Positions 28,237 through 36,730 of a stretch of 64,000 bases of DNA are shown in pieces. The notes under the pieces are model-generated. The model did no database searches. It saw nothing but the letters and a program-made list of their open reading frames with translations, and was not told the DNA's origin. The translations under genes were made by a program, and so were the position numbers. The DNA is taken from positions 1 to 64,000 of the forward strand of contig NZ_LKKO01000080.1 of the NCBI RefSeq assembly GCF_001455965.1, written 5' to 3'. The first letter of the stretch is position 1, and every line of letters starts with the position of its first letter. The stretch is from Methylobacterium sp. GXS13 (GTDB lineage: Bacteria > Pseudomonadota > Alphaproteobacteria > Rhizobiales > Beijerinckiaceae).

Positions 28237-28255
28237 GCGCGTCTCGGCCTTCGCC

Positions 28256-28819
28256 TCAGACGTGCATGATCTCCTTCTCCTTGGCGGCCAGCACGCCGTC
28301 GATATCGGCGATGAACTGGTCGGTGGCCTTCTGCACGTCGGTGGCCTGACGCTTCTCGTCGTCCTCCGAGATGGCGCTGTCCTTCAGGAGCTTCTTGAGG
28401 TGGTCGAGCCCGTCCCGGCGGACGTGGCGCACGGCGACGCGGGCCTCCTCGGTATACTTGTGGGCGACTTTGACCATCTCCTTGCGGCGCTGCTCGTTCA
28501 TCTCGGGGATGCGCAGCCGGATGGTCTGGCCCTCGGTCTGCGGGTTGAGGCCGAGATCGGATTCGCGGATCGCCTTCTCGACGGCCGTGACCATGCTGCG
28601 GTCCCAGACCGAGATCGACAGGAGCCGCGGCTCCGGCACGCTCACGGTGGCGACCTGTGCCATCGGCATCGACGAGCCGTAGGCGTCGACCTGGATCGGG
28701 TCGAGCAGCGACGGCGTGGCCCGGCCGGTCCGCAGGGACCCGAGATCCTTGGAGAGCGCCGCGACCGCGCCCTGCATGCGGCGCTTGATGTCGTTGAGGT
28801 CGAATTCCGGTGTGGCCAT
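28256..28819 (-). CDS. frr: Ribosome recycling factor
   Basis: Splits post-termination ribosomes together with EF-G. From ATG 28819 the 187-residue protein matches the family in length and motifs: [20 protein letters not shown], the [14 protein letters not shown] segment, [18 protein letters not shown] and the C-terminal [12 protein letters not shown]. The frame extends upstream to 28906 but the extension is Arg-rich and not family-like. It is preceded by pyrH with 169 bases between. Confidence 0.96.
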   Translation of the reverse strand: MATPEFDLNDIKRRMQGAVAALSKDLGSLRTGRATPSLLDPIQVDAYGSSMPMAQVATVSVPEPRLLSISVWDRSMVTAVEKAIRESDLGLNPQTEGQTIRLRIPEMNEQRRKEMVKVAHKYTEEARVAVRHVRRDGLDHLKKLLKDSAISEDDEKRQATDVQKATDQFIADIDGVLAAKEKEIMHV

Positions 28820-28988
28820 GGTGGTCGTCCCGACACGTCTGACGTTGTCTTCTCGCCCGGTACGGGCAGTCGCGGCCTCAATGGCGGAATTTTCCCGGTG
28901 CCGCAAACCGCCGGCGCATCGTCCCGAACGGTGGCTGCCGGCTTTCGGAAGACAACGATGCGAATCGAGCGGCGAGCGCAGCCTGCCG

Positions 28989-29711
28989 TTACGGCGCCAC
29001 GAGGGTCGAGGGCGCCTCGCCGGACAGGATCCCGGCGATCGAGCTCGGCGGATGCAGGGAGCCGACCACGATCGACAGCCGGCTCTCGCGGGCGAGCGCG
29101 AAGGCCGCGGTGTCCATCACCTTGAGGTCGCGGGCGATCGCCTCGTCATGGGTCAGGCGGTCGTAGCGCGTGGCGGTCGGGTCCTTCTTGGGGTCGGCCG
29201 AGTACACGCCATCGACCTGCGTGGCCTTGAGCACGGCGTCGCAGCGCAATTCGGCGGCACGCAGCACCGCGGCGGTGTCGGTGGTGAAGAACGGGTTGCC
29301 GGTGCCGCCGGCCAGAACCACCACCTGACCCTTGTCGAGATGGTGCAGGGCCGGCTGGCGGGCATAGGTCTCGCAGATCGTCGGCATCGACACCGCCGAC
29401 ATGGTTCGCGCCGGCACGCCCGCGGCGTTGAGCGCGGTCTCGATCGCCAGCGAGTTCATCACCGTGGCCATCATGCCCAGGGAATCACCCGTGGCGCGGT
29501 CGATCCAGCCGGCTGCCGAGATGCGGGCGCCGCGGATCATGTTGCCGCCGCCGACCACGATGGCGATCTCGGCCCCGGCCTCGATGGTCCGGGCGATGTC
29601 GTCGGCCAGGGCCGCCAAGGTCGGCGGATGGAGCCAGTACCCGTCCGGGGCGGCCAGGGCCTCGCCCGACAGCTTGAGGAGGATCCGGCGAAACGGCGTC
29701 GCTTCCGGCAT
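28989..29711 (-). CDS. pyrH: UMP kinase
   Basis: Phosphorylates UMP to UDP in pyrimidine nucleotide synthesis. The protein (about 240 residues from ATG 29711, six more from ATG 29729) has [11 protein letters not shown] near its start, [12 protein letters not shown], the [11 protein letters not shown] region and [16 protein letters not shown] lies eight bases before ATG 29711. In related genomes tsf sits directly upstream; here a convergent kinase/phosphoesterase pair on the other strand separates them, so pyrH needs its own promoter in 29712-29881. Confidence 0.94.
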   Translation of the reverse strand: MPEATPFRRILLKLSGEALAAPDGYWLHPPTLAALADDIARTIEAGAEIAIVVGGGNMIRGARISAAGWIDRATGDSLGMMATVMNSLAIETALNAAGVPARTMSAVSMPTICETYARQPALHHLDKGQVVVLAGGTGNPFFTTDTAAVLRAAELRCDAVLKATQVDGVYSADPKKDPTATRYDRLTHDEAIARDLKVMDTAAFALARESRLSIVVGSLHPPSSIAGILSGEAPSTLVAP

Positions 29712-29881
29712 CTCGATCTCCGGCTCCATACCGCATCACCCGAACCCGCGAGGCTTCTACGTCAGCCGCGGGAGCGGCGTCGAGGGGCGGGCGCCGATCC
29801 GGGCGGGGATCACGGGGACGATTCGCTACCGACATGCGATCGACGTGCAGCTTTGGCAGAGGAGCGGGACCCGCCATCGGG

Positions 29882-30802
29882 ATGGACGCCCGGGATTCCA
29901 TGCGCATCGCACTCGTCATCAACGGCGCCTCCGGCGCGGTGGCGTCCGGCACGACGCCGGAGGCGATTCGGGAGAAGCTGGTCGCAGCGGGATTCGAGCC
30001 CCTGGGCGAGGCCGACCGGGGTGCACCCCTGCCGGTGCGGATCGACGGCGCCGCGGCGGAACTGGATATCGACGCCCTGGTGGTGGCGGGCGGCGACGGC
30101 ACCATCGCGTGCGCGGCCGCGGCCCTCGTCGGCAAGACGACGCCGCTCGGCATCCTGCCGCTGGGCACCATGAATTTTCTGGCCCGGGACCTCGGCATCC
30201 CGCTGGATATCGACGGCGCGATCGCGGCTCTCGCTTCCGGGGCCCGGCGACGGATCGATGTCGGTGAGGTCAATGGCCGCACGTTCCTGATCAACTCCGT
30301 GCTCGGCCTGCCCGCCCGGGTGACGCGGCACCGGGAGGCGCATCGCCGGCATGTCGGCCTGCGCAGCCTGCTGCGCTGGGTCCTGGGGGTGCTGCGCCAT
30401 CTCGGCCGATATCCGCGACTCACTGTGACCGGCACGATCGACGGCACGCCCCGGACCTGGCGGTTCCGGCTGCTGGCGGTGGTCATCGGCGATTACGTCG
30501 AGCGGCCGGGCCGCGTGCTGGTGCGGGCGCCGGTCGATGCCGCGCAGCTGACGCTCTACGTCCTGGCGCACCTCTCTCCGTGGAGAACCCTGCGCCTCGC
30601 CCTCGGCTTCGCCCTGGGCGACTGGCGGCGCCTGCCGGACATCGAGCGGCTGCCGGCGGCCAACCTGACCATCGCGTCGGAGACCCGGGCGCTCCGGGTC
30701 ATGAATGACGGCGAGATGGCGCTGATCCCTGCGCCCCTGCGCTACCGGATCCACCGGCAGGCGCTGACGGTGATCGTCCCGAGAGCGGGCGACCACCCGT
30801 GA
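29882..30802 (+). CDS. Diacylglycerol/lipid kinase family protein
   Basis: The 306-residue protein (or 300 from ATG 29900) belongs to the DAGK_cat/YegS/BmrU family, which phosphorylates diacylglycerol or other lipids. Motifs: [11 protein letters not shown] at the start, the nucleotide-binding [18 protein letters not shown] and [20 protein letters not shown]. The C-terminal part has the expected beta-sandwich with [11 protein letters not shown]. Its stop overlaps the start of the metallophosphoesterase gene by four bases (GTGA), so the two are translated as a pair. The lipid substrate is not known. Confidence 0.85.
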   Translation: MDARDSMRIALVINGASGAVASGTTPEAIREKLVAAGFEPLGEADRGAPLPVRIDGAAAELDIDALVVAGGDGTIACAAAALVGKTTPLGILPLGTMNFLARDLGIPLDIDGAIAALASGARRRIDVGEVNGRTFLINSVLGLPARVTRHREAHRRHVGLRSLLRWVLGVLRHLGRYPRLTVTGTIDGTPRTWRFRLLAVVIGDYVERPGRVLVRAPVDAAQLTLYVLAHLSPWRTLRLALGFALGDWRRLPDIERLPAANLTIASETRALRVMNDGEMALIPAPLRYRIHRQALTVIVPRAGDHP

Positions 30803-31647
30803 GACGGATCAGCCATATCTCCGACCTGCATTTCGGCCGCACCGACCCAGCGGTGGTGGAGGCCCTGGTCCACGAGCTGAACGCCGACGCCCCCGACATG
30901 ATCGTCGTCTCGGGGGATTTCACCATGGCCGCGCGGCCTTCGGAATTCGCGCAGGCCCGGGCCTTCCTCGATCGGCTGGCGCCGCCCTGGATCGGCGTGC
31001 CGGGCAACCATGACATCTCGCCGTTCCGCCTGGTCCAGCGCTTCGTGCATCCCTTCACTCGCTACCGGCGCGCCATCGCGGCCGAGACCGAGCCCTGTTT
31101 CCAAGATGCCGAAATCGGGATCGTCTGCCTGAACACGGTGCGGCGCTGGGCGCCGGAGCCGGACTGGTCGCACGGCGTGATCCGCCGCAGCCAGATTGTC
31201 CGGGCCGAGGCGCGGCTCGCGGCGATGCCCGGTCATCTGTTCAAGATCGTGGTCGGCCACCACCCGTTTCTGCCGCCCCCCTGGGACGCAAATGCCAGGA
31301 TGGTCGGGGGCGCCGATCGGGCCCTGACGGTGTTCCGCCGCTGCGGCGTCGGCCTGACGCTGGCGGGCCACCTGCACCGGCACTACGCCTGCGAGGCCGC
31401 CATCGGGGGTTCGGAACCCGAAACGCTGTGTCGGGGCTCGGCCGGATCGCGCCCGGGGCGGTTGCTAGCGGTCCAGGCCGGCTCGGCAACCTCGACACGG
31501 CTGCGGGGCAACGAGCCCAACGCCTACAACCGCATCACCGTCGCGGAAGGCCGCGCCGCCGTGCGGGTCCGGCTGTGGGACGGTGATGCCTGGGTGGATG
31601 CGGCGCCGGCAAGCCCCGAGGCGGTCATGCCGGCGCCGATATTTTAG
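30799..31647 (+). CDS. Metallophosphoesterase (Icc/CpdA-like)
   Basis: The 282-residue protein carries all metallophosphoesterase blocks in order: SDLHFG (residues 8-13), VVSGDFT, GVPGNHD, VVGHHPF and LAGHLHRHY, so the two-metal site is complete. The family includes cyclic-nucleotide phosphodiesterases and lipid-linked phosphatases. Translational coupling to the lipid kinase suggests that it acts on the same or a related phospho-compound, which is inference. The GTG start gives [12 protein letters not shown]. Its stop overlaps, tail to tail, the stop of a tiny minus-strand frame. Confidence 0.87.
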   Translation: MRRISHISDLHFGRTDPAVVEALVHELNADAPDMIVVSGDFTMAARPSEFAQARAFLDRLAPPWIGVPGNHDISPFRLVQRFVHPFTRYRRAIAAETEPCFQDAEIGIVCLNTVRRWAPEPDWSHGVIRRSQIVRAEARLAAMPGHLFKIVVGHHPFLPPPWDANARMVGGADRALTVFRRCGVGLTLAGHLHRHYACEAAIGGSEPETLCRGSAGSRPGRLLAVQAGSATSTRLRGNEPNAYNRITVAEGRAAVRVRLWDGDAWVDAAPASPEAVMPAPIF

Positions 31648-31742
31648 CTTCCGCTGAAGAGCCCGACGGAGCCGAGGAGCGTCATGACGAGGCCGGACGC
31701 GAACACGCCGATCATCAGATAGGAGAAGGATTTCATTGCCAT
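31644..31742 (-). CDS. Possible 32-aa single-pass membrane miniprotein
   Basis: From ATG 31742 the frame encodes 32 residues, almost entirely one hydrophobic helix ([20 protein letters not shown]) with a Lys near the N-terminus and a GLFSGS end. This composition is unusual for a random frame in such GC-rich DNA. No clear ribosome binding site is visible and the stop overlaps the metallophosphoesterase gene, so it is tentative. No function is known. Confidence 0.4.
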   Translation of the reverse strand: MAMKSFSYLMIGVFASGLVMTLLGSVGLFSGS

Positions 31743-31998
31743 GAGCGAGATGTAGTGCGGCCGTGCCGAACCGGGTGTGCGCTGCAACACCAGGCGGGCG
31801 GGATTAGGTTTTCTCGATGCGGGGCGCAGCGTGAACCAGGCCGGAATGATATGTACCGGCAATGGCTTGCGTCTTCTCAACAAACCCGATTGCGGCGCAA
31901 GCGATGGGTCCGGCGGTGCTGTCGAGTTCGCGAAGCGAAGCCCCCGCCCGCACGGGCTACGATGTTCGCTCTCCAGTTTGTGCAAGCCACCAGGCGCC

Positions 31999-32095
31999 CC
32001 CTCTCCCGTGCGGGCTTGCGGATTCACCCATCGAGGTCGGCAGAAGACACGAGAGACACCGCGGCTCTCCCTCCCCCCTCTGCGGGGGAGGGAGA
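31999..32095 (+). repeat. Dispersed intergenic repeat, copy 2
   Basis: The gap 31743-32369 holds no convincing gene apart from the tsf terminator. This stretch matches the region at 5811-5912 in inverted orientation, sharing GCGGATTC, GGTCGGCAGAA and CACCGCGGCT, and a CCCTCCCCC/GGGGGAGGG fold-back. The copies are diverged by eye to about 80%. Confidence 0.65.
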
Positions 32096-32300
32096 CGCGC
32101 TTGGGGCTGGCCCTGGCCCTCATCCGGCAGCGATGCGTGGACGTCGTGGCACGCACGAAAGAAGGGGCCCGCGCTCCATCCTGGGTGGTGTGATCGACAC
32201 GGATCGTCGCGATGAGGCGGGTTTCTATCTGGCCAAACGCTATCCAACCCGCTGCTCGCACCAAGTCTCCTGCCCTCTCGCCGACGCCCTCGTCACACGA

Positions 32301-32336
32301 CAAAAGAAAACCCCGCCCGGCTCGCGCCGGACGGGG
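32301..32336 (-). terminator. Intrinsic terminator after tsf
   Basis: On the minus strand an 11-bp GC-rich stem (32326-32336 with 32311-32321, one mismatch) with a four-base loop is followed by TTTTCTTTT. It is a canonical rho-independent terminator, 34 bases past the tsf stop, and closes the rpsB-tsf operon. Confidence 0.85.
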
Positions 32337-32369
32337 TCTCGTGGTTCTCGGCCCAAGGGTCCGAAAAGA

Positions 32370-33296
32370 TCAGGCGCGGCCGGCCTGCTGGGCGACTTCG
32401 GTGGCGAAGTCCGGGCCCTCTTCCTTCTCGATGCCCTCGCCCAGGGCGTAGCGGACGAAACCCGTCAGGGCGACGGGGCCGCCGACCTTGCCGGCAGCTT
32501 CCTTGAGTACCTGGCTGACCGTCTTCGAGCCGTCATGCACGAAGGGCTGCTCCAGGAGGGTGACCTCCTTGTAGTAGCTCTTGAGGCCGCTCTCGACGAT
32601 CTTGGCGAGCACGTGGTCCGGCTTGCCAGCGTTCTTCTCGCGCAGGATGGTCGACTCGCGCTCCAGGGTCGCGGCATCGACACCGGACGCGTCCAGCGCG
32701 ACCGGGTTCGTGGCGGCGACGTGCATGGCGATCTGGCGGCCGAGCGCCGACAGGGCTTCGACATCGCCCTCGGATTCGAGCGCCACGAGCACGCCGATCT
32801 TGCCCAGGCCGTCGGCGATCTGGCTGTGGACGTAGGAGGCGATGACGCCCTTCTTCACCTCGAGCTTGGCGACCCGGCGCAGGTTCATGTTCTCGCCGAT
32901 GGTGGCGATCAGGCTCTGCAGCTTCTCCGAGACGGTCTCGGTGGCGCCCGGGAACTTCGCGGCCTGGAGACCCTCCAGGGTGCCGTCGGTGTTCAGGGCG
33001 ATCTTGGCGGCCTCGCGGGCGAAGGCCTGGAAGGCGTCGTTGCGGGCGACGAAGTCGGTCTCGGAATTCACCTCGACGATCGCGGCGTGATGGCCGGCGG
33101 ACTCGACGGCGACCAGGCCCTCGGCGGCGACGCGGCCGGCCTTCTTGGCGGCCTTGGCGAGGCCCTTCTTGCGCAACCAGTCGATGGCCGCCTCGATGTC
33201 GCCCTGCGTCTCGTTGAGCGCGCCCTTGCAGTCCATCATGCCCGCGCCGGTCTTCTCCCGGAGCTCCTTCACCATCGCGGCGGTGATGTTGGCCAT
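32370..33296 (-). CDS. tsf: Translation elongation factor Ts
   Basis: Nucleotide-exchange factor for EF-Tu. From ATG 33296 the 308-residue protein has the N-terminal [19 protein letters not shown], the [14 protein letters not shown] segment in the core, [13 protein letters not shown], and VLLE-type [11 protein letters not shown] near the end. GGGA precedes the ATG. It follows rpsB by 116 bases and ends in a strong terminator, so unlike the usual order it is not co-transcribed with pyrH. Confidence 0.96.
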   Translation of the reverse strand: MANITAAMVKELREKTGAGMMDCKGALNETQGDIEAAIDWLRKKGLAKAAKKAGRVAAEGLVAVESAGHHAAIVEVNSETDFVARNDAFQAFAREAAKIALNTDGTLEGLQAAKFPGATETVSEKLQSLIATIGENMNLRRVAKLEVKKGVIASYVHSQIADGLGKIGVLVALESEGDVEALSALGRQIAMHVAATNPVALDASGVDAATLERESTILREKNAGKPDHVLAKIVESGLKSYYKEVTLLEQPFVHDGSKTVSQVLKEAAGKVGGPVALTGFVRYALGEGIEKEEGPDFATEVAQQAGRA

Positions 33297-33412
33297 GGCG
33301 GTCCCTTTCGTATGGTCTGGATGAGAGAGGCCCGGCACGCGGGTGAGCGGCCGGGCCCGGTATGCTTGGTTTCACGACGCCCCGATGACGGGGCGCCGCG
33401 ACGGACCGAGAC

Positions 33413-34480
33413 TCAGACCGCGGCGGCGGCCTCGACGAAGCCACGGGCCTGCGAGACCCACGAATCGCGGTCGATGCGGCCGTTGAGCTTCAGGTCGGAA
33501 TCGACCTTGGCGACCTCGTCCGGGGTCATCGCGGCGATCTGCCAGTAATGGTAGATGCCGGCGTCGTTGAGCTTCTGCACGATCTGCGGGCCCGCGCCGT
33601 GCAGCTTGGTCAGGTCGTCCGGCGCGCCGCGCGGGGCGGCGAGCAGCTCGAAATGCTCGGTGGTCTCGGCGAGCATCGCCACGTCGGCCGGATCGAGCGC
33701 ATCGGACTCGACCGAGACGGCGGCGGCGTCGTTGGCCGGCAGCTCCTCGGCCTGCGGCTCCTCGGAGGCGCCGAGATCGAGGCCCGACGAGCCCTGTGCC
33801 CGCGAGATGCCGTCGATGGCGGCCTTGGCGATCAGGTCGCAGTAGAGCGCGATGGCGCGGCCGGCATCGTCGTTGGCCGGGACGATGTGGGTGATGCCGT
33901 CGGGGTTGCAGTTGGTGTCGACGATGGCGGCCACCGGGATCCCGAGGCGGTTCGCCTCCTTGATCGCCAGCTGCTCCTTGTTGGTGTCGATCACGAACAG
34001 CAGGTCCGGCACGCCGCCCATGTCCTTGATGCCGCCGAGCGCCTTCTCGAGCTTGTCCTTCTCACGGGACAGCATCAGACGCTCCTTCTTGGTCAGGCCC
34101 GGGCCGCCGGTCTCCAGCGTCTCGGTGACCTTGCGCAGGCGCGAGATCGAGCCCGAGATGGTCTTCCAGTTGGTGAGCATGCCGCCCAGCCAGCGGGAGT
34201 TGACGTAGTACTGGGCCGAGCGCTTGGCGGCGTCGGCGATCGTGTCGGCCGCCTGGCGCTTGGTGCCGACGAACAGCACGCGGCCGCCCTTGGCGACGGT
34301 GTCGCTCACCGCCTGAAGGGCCGTGTGCAGCGCCGGCACGGTCTGGGCCAGGTCGATGATGTGGATGTTGTTGCGGGTGCCGAAGATGTACGGCTGCATC
34401 TTCGGGTTCCAGCGGTGCGACTGGTGACCGAAATGGGCGCCCGCTTCGAGGAGCTGACGCATAGAGAAATCGACGGCCAT
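33413..34480 (-). CDS. rpsB: 30S ribosomal protein S2 with C-terminal COG3743-type domain
   Basis: The first 240 residues are standard uS2: [90 protein letters not shown]. An acidic Ala/Glu-rich linker follows, then about 65 residues (near 290-350) with [38 protein letters not shown] and [12 protein letters not shown], matching the helix-hairpin-helix-like COG3743 domain that alphaproteobacteria also append to other proteins. Total 355 residues, about 100 more than E. coli S2. ATG 34480 gives the normal N-terminus; GGAG lies ten bases upstream. Confidence 0.95.
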   Translation of the reverse strand: MAVDFSMRQLLEAGAHFGHQSHRWNPKMQPYIFGTRNNIHIIDLAQTVPALHTALQAVSDTVAKGGRVLFVGTKRQAADTIADAAKRSAQYYVNSRWLGGMLTNWKTISGSISRLRKVTETLETGGPGLTKKERLMLSREKDKLEKALGGIKDMGGVPDLLFVIDTNKEQLAIKEANRLGIPVAAIVDTNCNPDGITHIVPANDDAGRAIALYCDLIAKAAIDGISRAQGSSGLDLGASEEPQAEELPANDAAAVSVESDALDPADVAMLAETTEHFELLAAPRGAPDDLTKLHGAGPQIVQKLNDAGIYHYWQIAAMTPDEVAKVDSDLKLNGRIDRDSWVSQARGFVEAAAAV

Positions 34481-34822
34481 ATCTTTGTACTCTCCGGTTG
34501 GATCCGCCGCGGAGGGATGCAGCCGCCCGAAGATTCGGACGGCCACCGGAAGACGCCTCATTCAGGCATGAGGCCGGCTCCGCGTGTGGGATGGGCGGGC
34601 GCTTAGCAGAGCCCGGGGCCGGATGCAAGGATTCGGGCGACGCGACGGTCGTAGGCATCCTGTCGACACCGGACCTGACGACCGCATGCCAGGGCCGCGG
34701 GGCAGTTCTTCGCCGGTTACGGAAACCTTGGCGTCGGCGACCGGCAATTCTTCGAAGGCTACGCCATCACGTCGAAGAGACCGCGCAGAGATGGCGCACG
34801 GCAAGCCGGGCCGAATTTCGAA
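34481..34822 (-). promoter_or_regulatory. rpsB upstream region
   Basis: These 342 bases between rpsB and the pseudouridine synthase gene have no supported gene. They should carry the strong rpsB-tsf promoter and the S2 leader, but I cannot place either with certainty. Confidence 0.35.
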
Positions 34823-35563
34823 TTAAGGGGCGCCGAACACGGCTGCGACATCCGCCGGCGCCATCACCCGATATCCCCCGGCCGGCAGGTCCGCGGGCAG
34901 GTCGAGCCCTCCGACCCGGTCCCGATGCAGCGCCACGACATGGTTGCCGATCGCCGCGAACATCCGGCGCACCTGATGGTAGCGCCCCTCGGTCAGCGTC
35001 ACCGCGCAATGGGTGGGATCCTCAACCGTCAGTTGCACCGGCAGCAACGACCTCTCCTCGCCCTCCAGCATCAGCGCCCCGGACGCGAAGGTCGCCGCCT
35101 CGGTGCCGTCGAGCGGCCGGTCGAGAACGACCCGGTAGCGCTTTGCCACGTTCGCCTTGGGGGCGATGATTCGGTGCAGCAGCGCGCCGTCATCGGTGAG
35201 GAGCAGCAGGCCGGATGTCTCCTTGTCGAGGCGCCCCACCGTGGAGAGCGGCGGGTCGCGCCGGCGCCAGCGCTCGGGCAGCAGCCCGTAGACCAGCGGG
35301 CCGGCCTCCTTGTGCGAGCAGGTCACGCCCAGCGGCTTGTGCAGCATCAGGCACAGGCCCGGCAGCGGATCGACCGGCACGCCGTCGATGGTCAGCCGGC
35401 TCGGGAGATCGGCGCCGAGGGCGATCCGGTCGCCGGCATCGGGCACCTCCGCGCCGTCCAACAGGATCGCGCCGGCGCGCGCCAAACCCTGGATCTCGCG
35501 GCGCGACCCATAGCCGAGATTGGCGAGCAGCTTGTCGAGGCGGACGGACTTCGCGGCCGTCAT
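34823..35563 (-). CDS. RsuA/RluB-family rRNA pseudouridine synthase
   Basis: The 246-residue protein has an N-terminal S4 RNA-binding domain (VRLDKLLANLGYGSRREIQG) and the catalytic domain with GRLDKETSGLLLLTDDG holding the active-site Asp, KRYRVVL and TEGRYHQVRRMFAAIG. These mark the RsuA/RluB/E/F branch, which modifies 16S or 23S rRNA; RsuA itself targets 16S U516, but the exact target here is uncertain. The ATG overlaps the methyltransferase stop by four bases, so the two rRNA-modifying genes are coupled. Confidence 0.9.
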   Translation of the reverse strand: MTAAKSVRLDKLLANLGYGSRREIQGLARAGAILLDGAEVPDAGDRIALGADLPSRLTIDGVPVDPLPGLCLMLHKPLGVTCSHKEAGPLVYGLLPERWRRRDPPLSTVGRLDKETSGLLLLTDDGALLHRIIAPKANVAKRYRVVLDRPLDGTEAATFASGALMLEGEERSLLPVQLTVEDPTHCAVTLTEGRYHQVRRMFAAIGNHVVALHRDRVGGLDLPADLPAGGYRVMAPADVAAVFGAP

Positions 35564-36465
35564 TTGCGCGCCTCGTAGACCCGGTAGCCACCGGCCTGGA
35601 TCGTCACCGAGACGTCGCGGAACGCCGCCCCGAGGGCCGTCTCGTAGGGCAGATGCGCGTTGGCCACGAGCCACAAGGTGCCACCCTTCCGCAGTGCCTC
35701 CGCGGCCCGGGCAATGAAGGTGCGGCCGAGGGCCTGGTCCTCGGTCCCGCCATCGTGGAACGGCGGGTTCATGACGACGAAGTCGAGGCTCCCCGGCACC
35801 GTGCCCGCCACCCGGATATCGGCCCAGACAATCGTGGCCCGGGGATCGGCGACGTTGCGCTGCGCCATCTCGACCGCGCGCCGATCGACCTCGACCAGCG
35901 TCAGCGCGGTCACGGCGGGCGAGCCCAGGATCGCCCGGGACAGAATCCCAAGGCCGCAGCCGAGATCGGCTCCCCTGCCCTTCAAGGGCGGCAGGTTCGC
36001 CAGGAGCAGCGCCGTGCCGGGGTCGAGCCGGTCCCAGGAGAAGATGCCGGGCTGCGTGCACAGGGCGAGATTATCGACGTGGCGCGGCCCGCCCTCGTCG
36101 ATCGCATCGCCGTGCCCGGCCGCATCCGGCGGCCGCGCGAGGCGGCAGATCCGGTGGTGGCGGCGCGGCTCGTCCGCGGCGGGACAGTCGAAGGCCGCCA
36201 GCTCCTTGGCCAGCCGGGCGCCCCCCCGGTCCTTGGGGGCGAGCGCGATCATCCGGCCGCCGGGCACGAGGGCCCGCAACGTATGGGCGAGGACGTAGCG
36301 CCGCTCGACCGTGCCGGGCGGCGCCAGCACGGTCGCGGCGTCGAGGCTGCCGTCGGGCAGGTCCTCGAGCCGGGCAGAGCCGGGAATGAGCGGGGAAACC
36401 TGGACGGCGTCACCGGGAACCTCGGCGAGGTCCACCGGCGGCAGGCCGTAGACGGCATGGCGCAT
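35560..36465 (-). CDS. RsmC-like class I SAM-dependent methyltransferase
   Basis: From ATG 36465 the protein is 301 residues: a degenerate N-terminal methyltransferase-like half (VLAHTLRALVPGGRMIALAP) and a catalytic C-terminal half with SAM motif I (ADLGCGLGILSRAIL), the acidic VEVDRRA and the NPPFHDGG amine-methylation motif. This two-domain layout matches RsmC/RlmG-type guanine-N2 rRNA methyltransferases. It is coupled to the downstream RsuA-like gene. The start was chosen because the upstream extension is Arg/Pro-rich; no strong ribosome binding site is visible. Confidence 0.85.
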   Translation of the reverse strand: MRHAVYGLPPVDLAEVPGDAVQVSPLIPGSARLEDLPDGSLDAATVLAPPGTVERRYVLAHTLRALVPGGRMIALAPKDRGGARLAKELAAFDCPAADEPRRHHRICRLARPPDAAGHGDAIDEGGPRHVDNLALCTQPGIFSWDRLDPGTALLLANLPPLKGRGADLGCGLGILSRAILGSPAVTALTLVEVDRRAVEMAQRNVADPRATIVWADIRVAGTVPGSLDFVVMNPPFHDGGTEDQALGRTFIARAAEALRKGGTLWLVANAHLPYETALGAAFRDVSVTIQAGGYRVYEARK

Positions 36466-36730
36466 GAGATATTCGGGATCTTGAGTGCCGGCACCGGAAC
36501 GCGAATCCACGGAGGAGCGGGAAACCCGCGCCCGACTCGGATCATCCGGGGGGAACGTCGCCTGTTAGCCGCAATAGCTCCGAAAGCCCAGCCTCCGAGT
36601 CGTCCCGGGTGACGGGGCGGCCCCGGCCACACGGCTGTCCGTCCACCGCGGGCGAGCCTCTACCTCCTTGCTCCCCCTGCGCCATCGGCGCGGTTCCCGA
36701 ATCCCCGAACACGGGTCTATCCTGTCGGTC

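Noticed and set aside
34562-34804. Minus-strand frame (80 aa) in the rpsB upstream gap
   Set aside because: Arg/Pro/Ser-rich, no ribosome binding site, no hydrophobic or domain signal.
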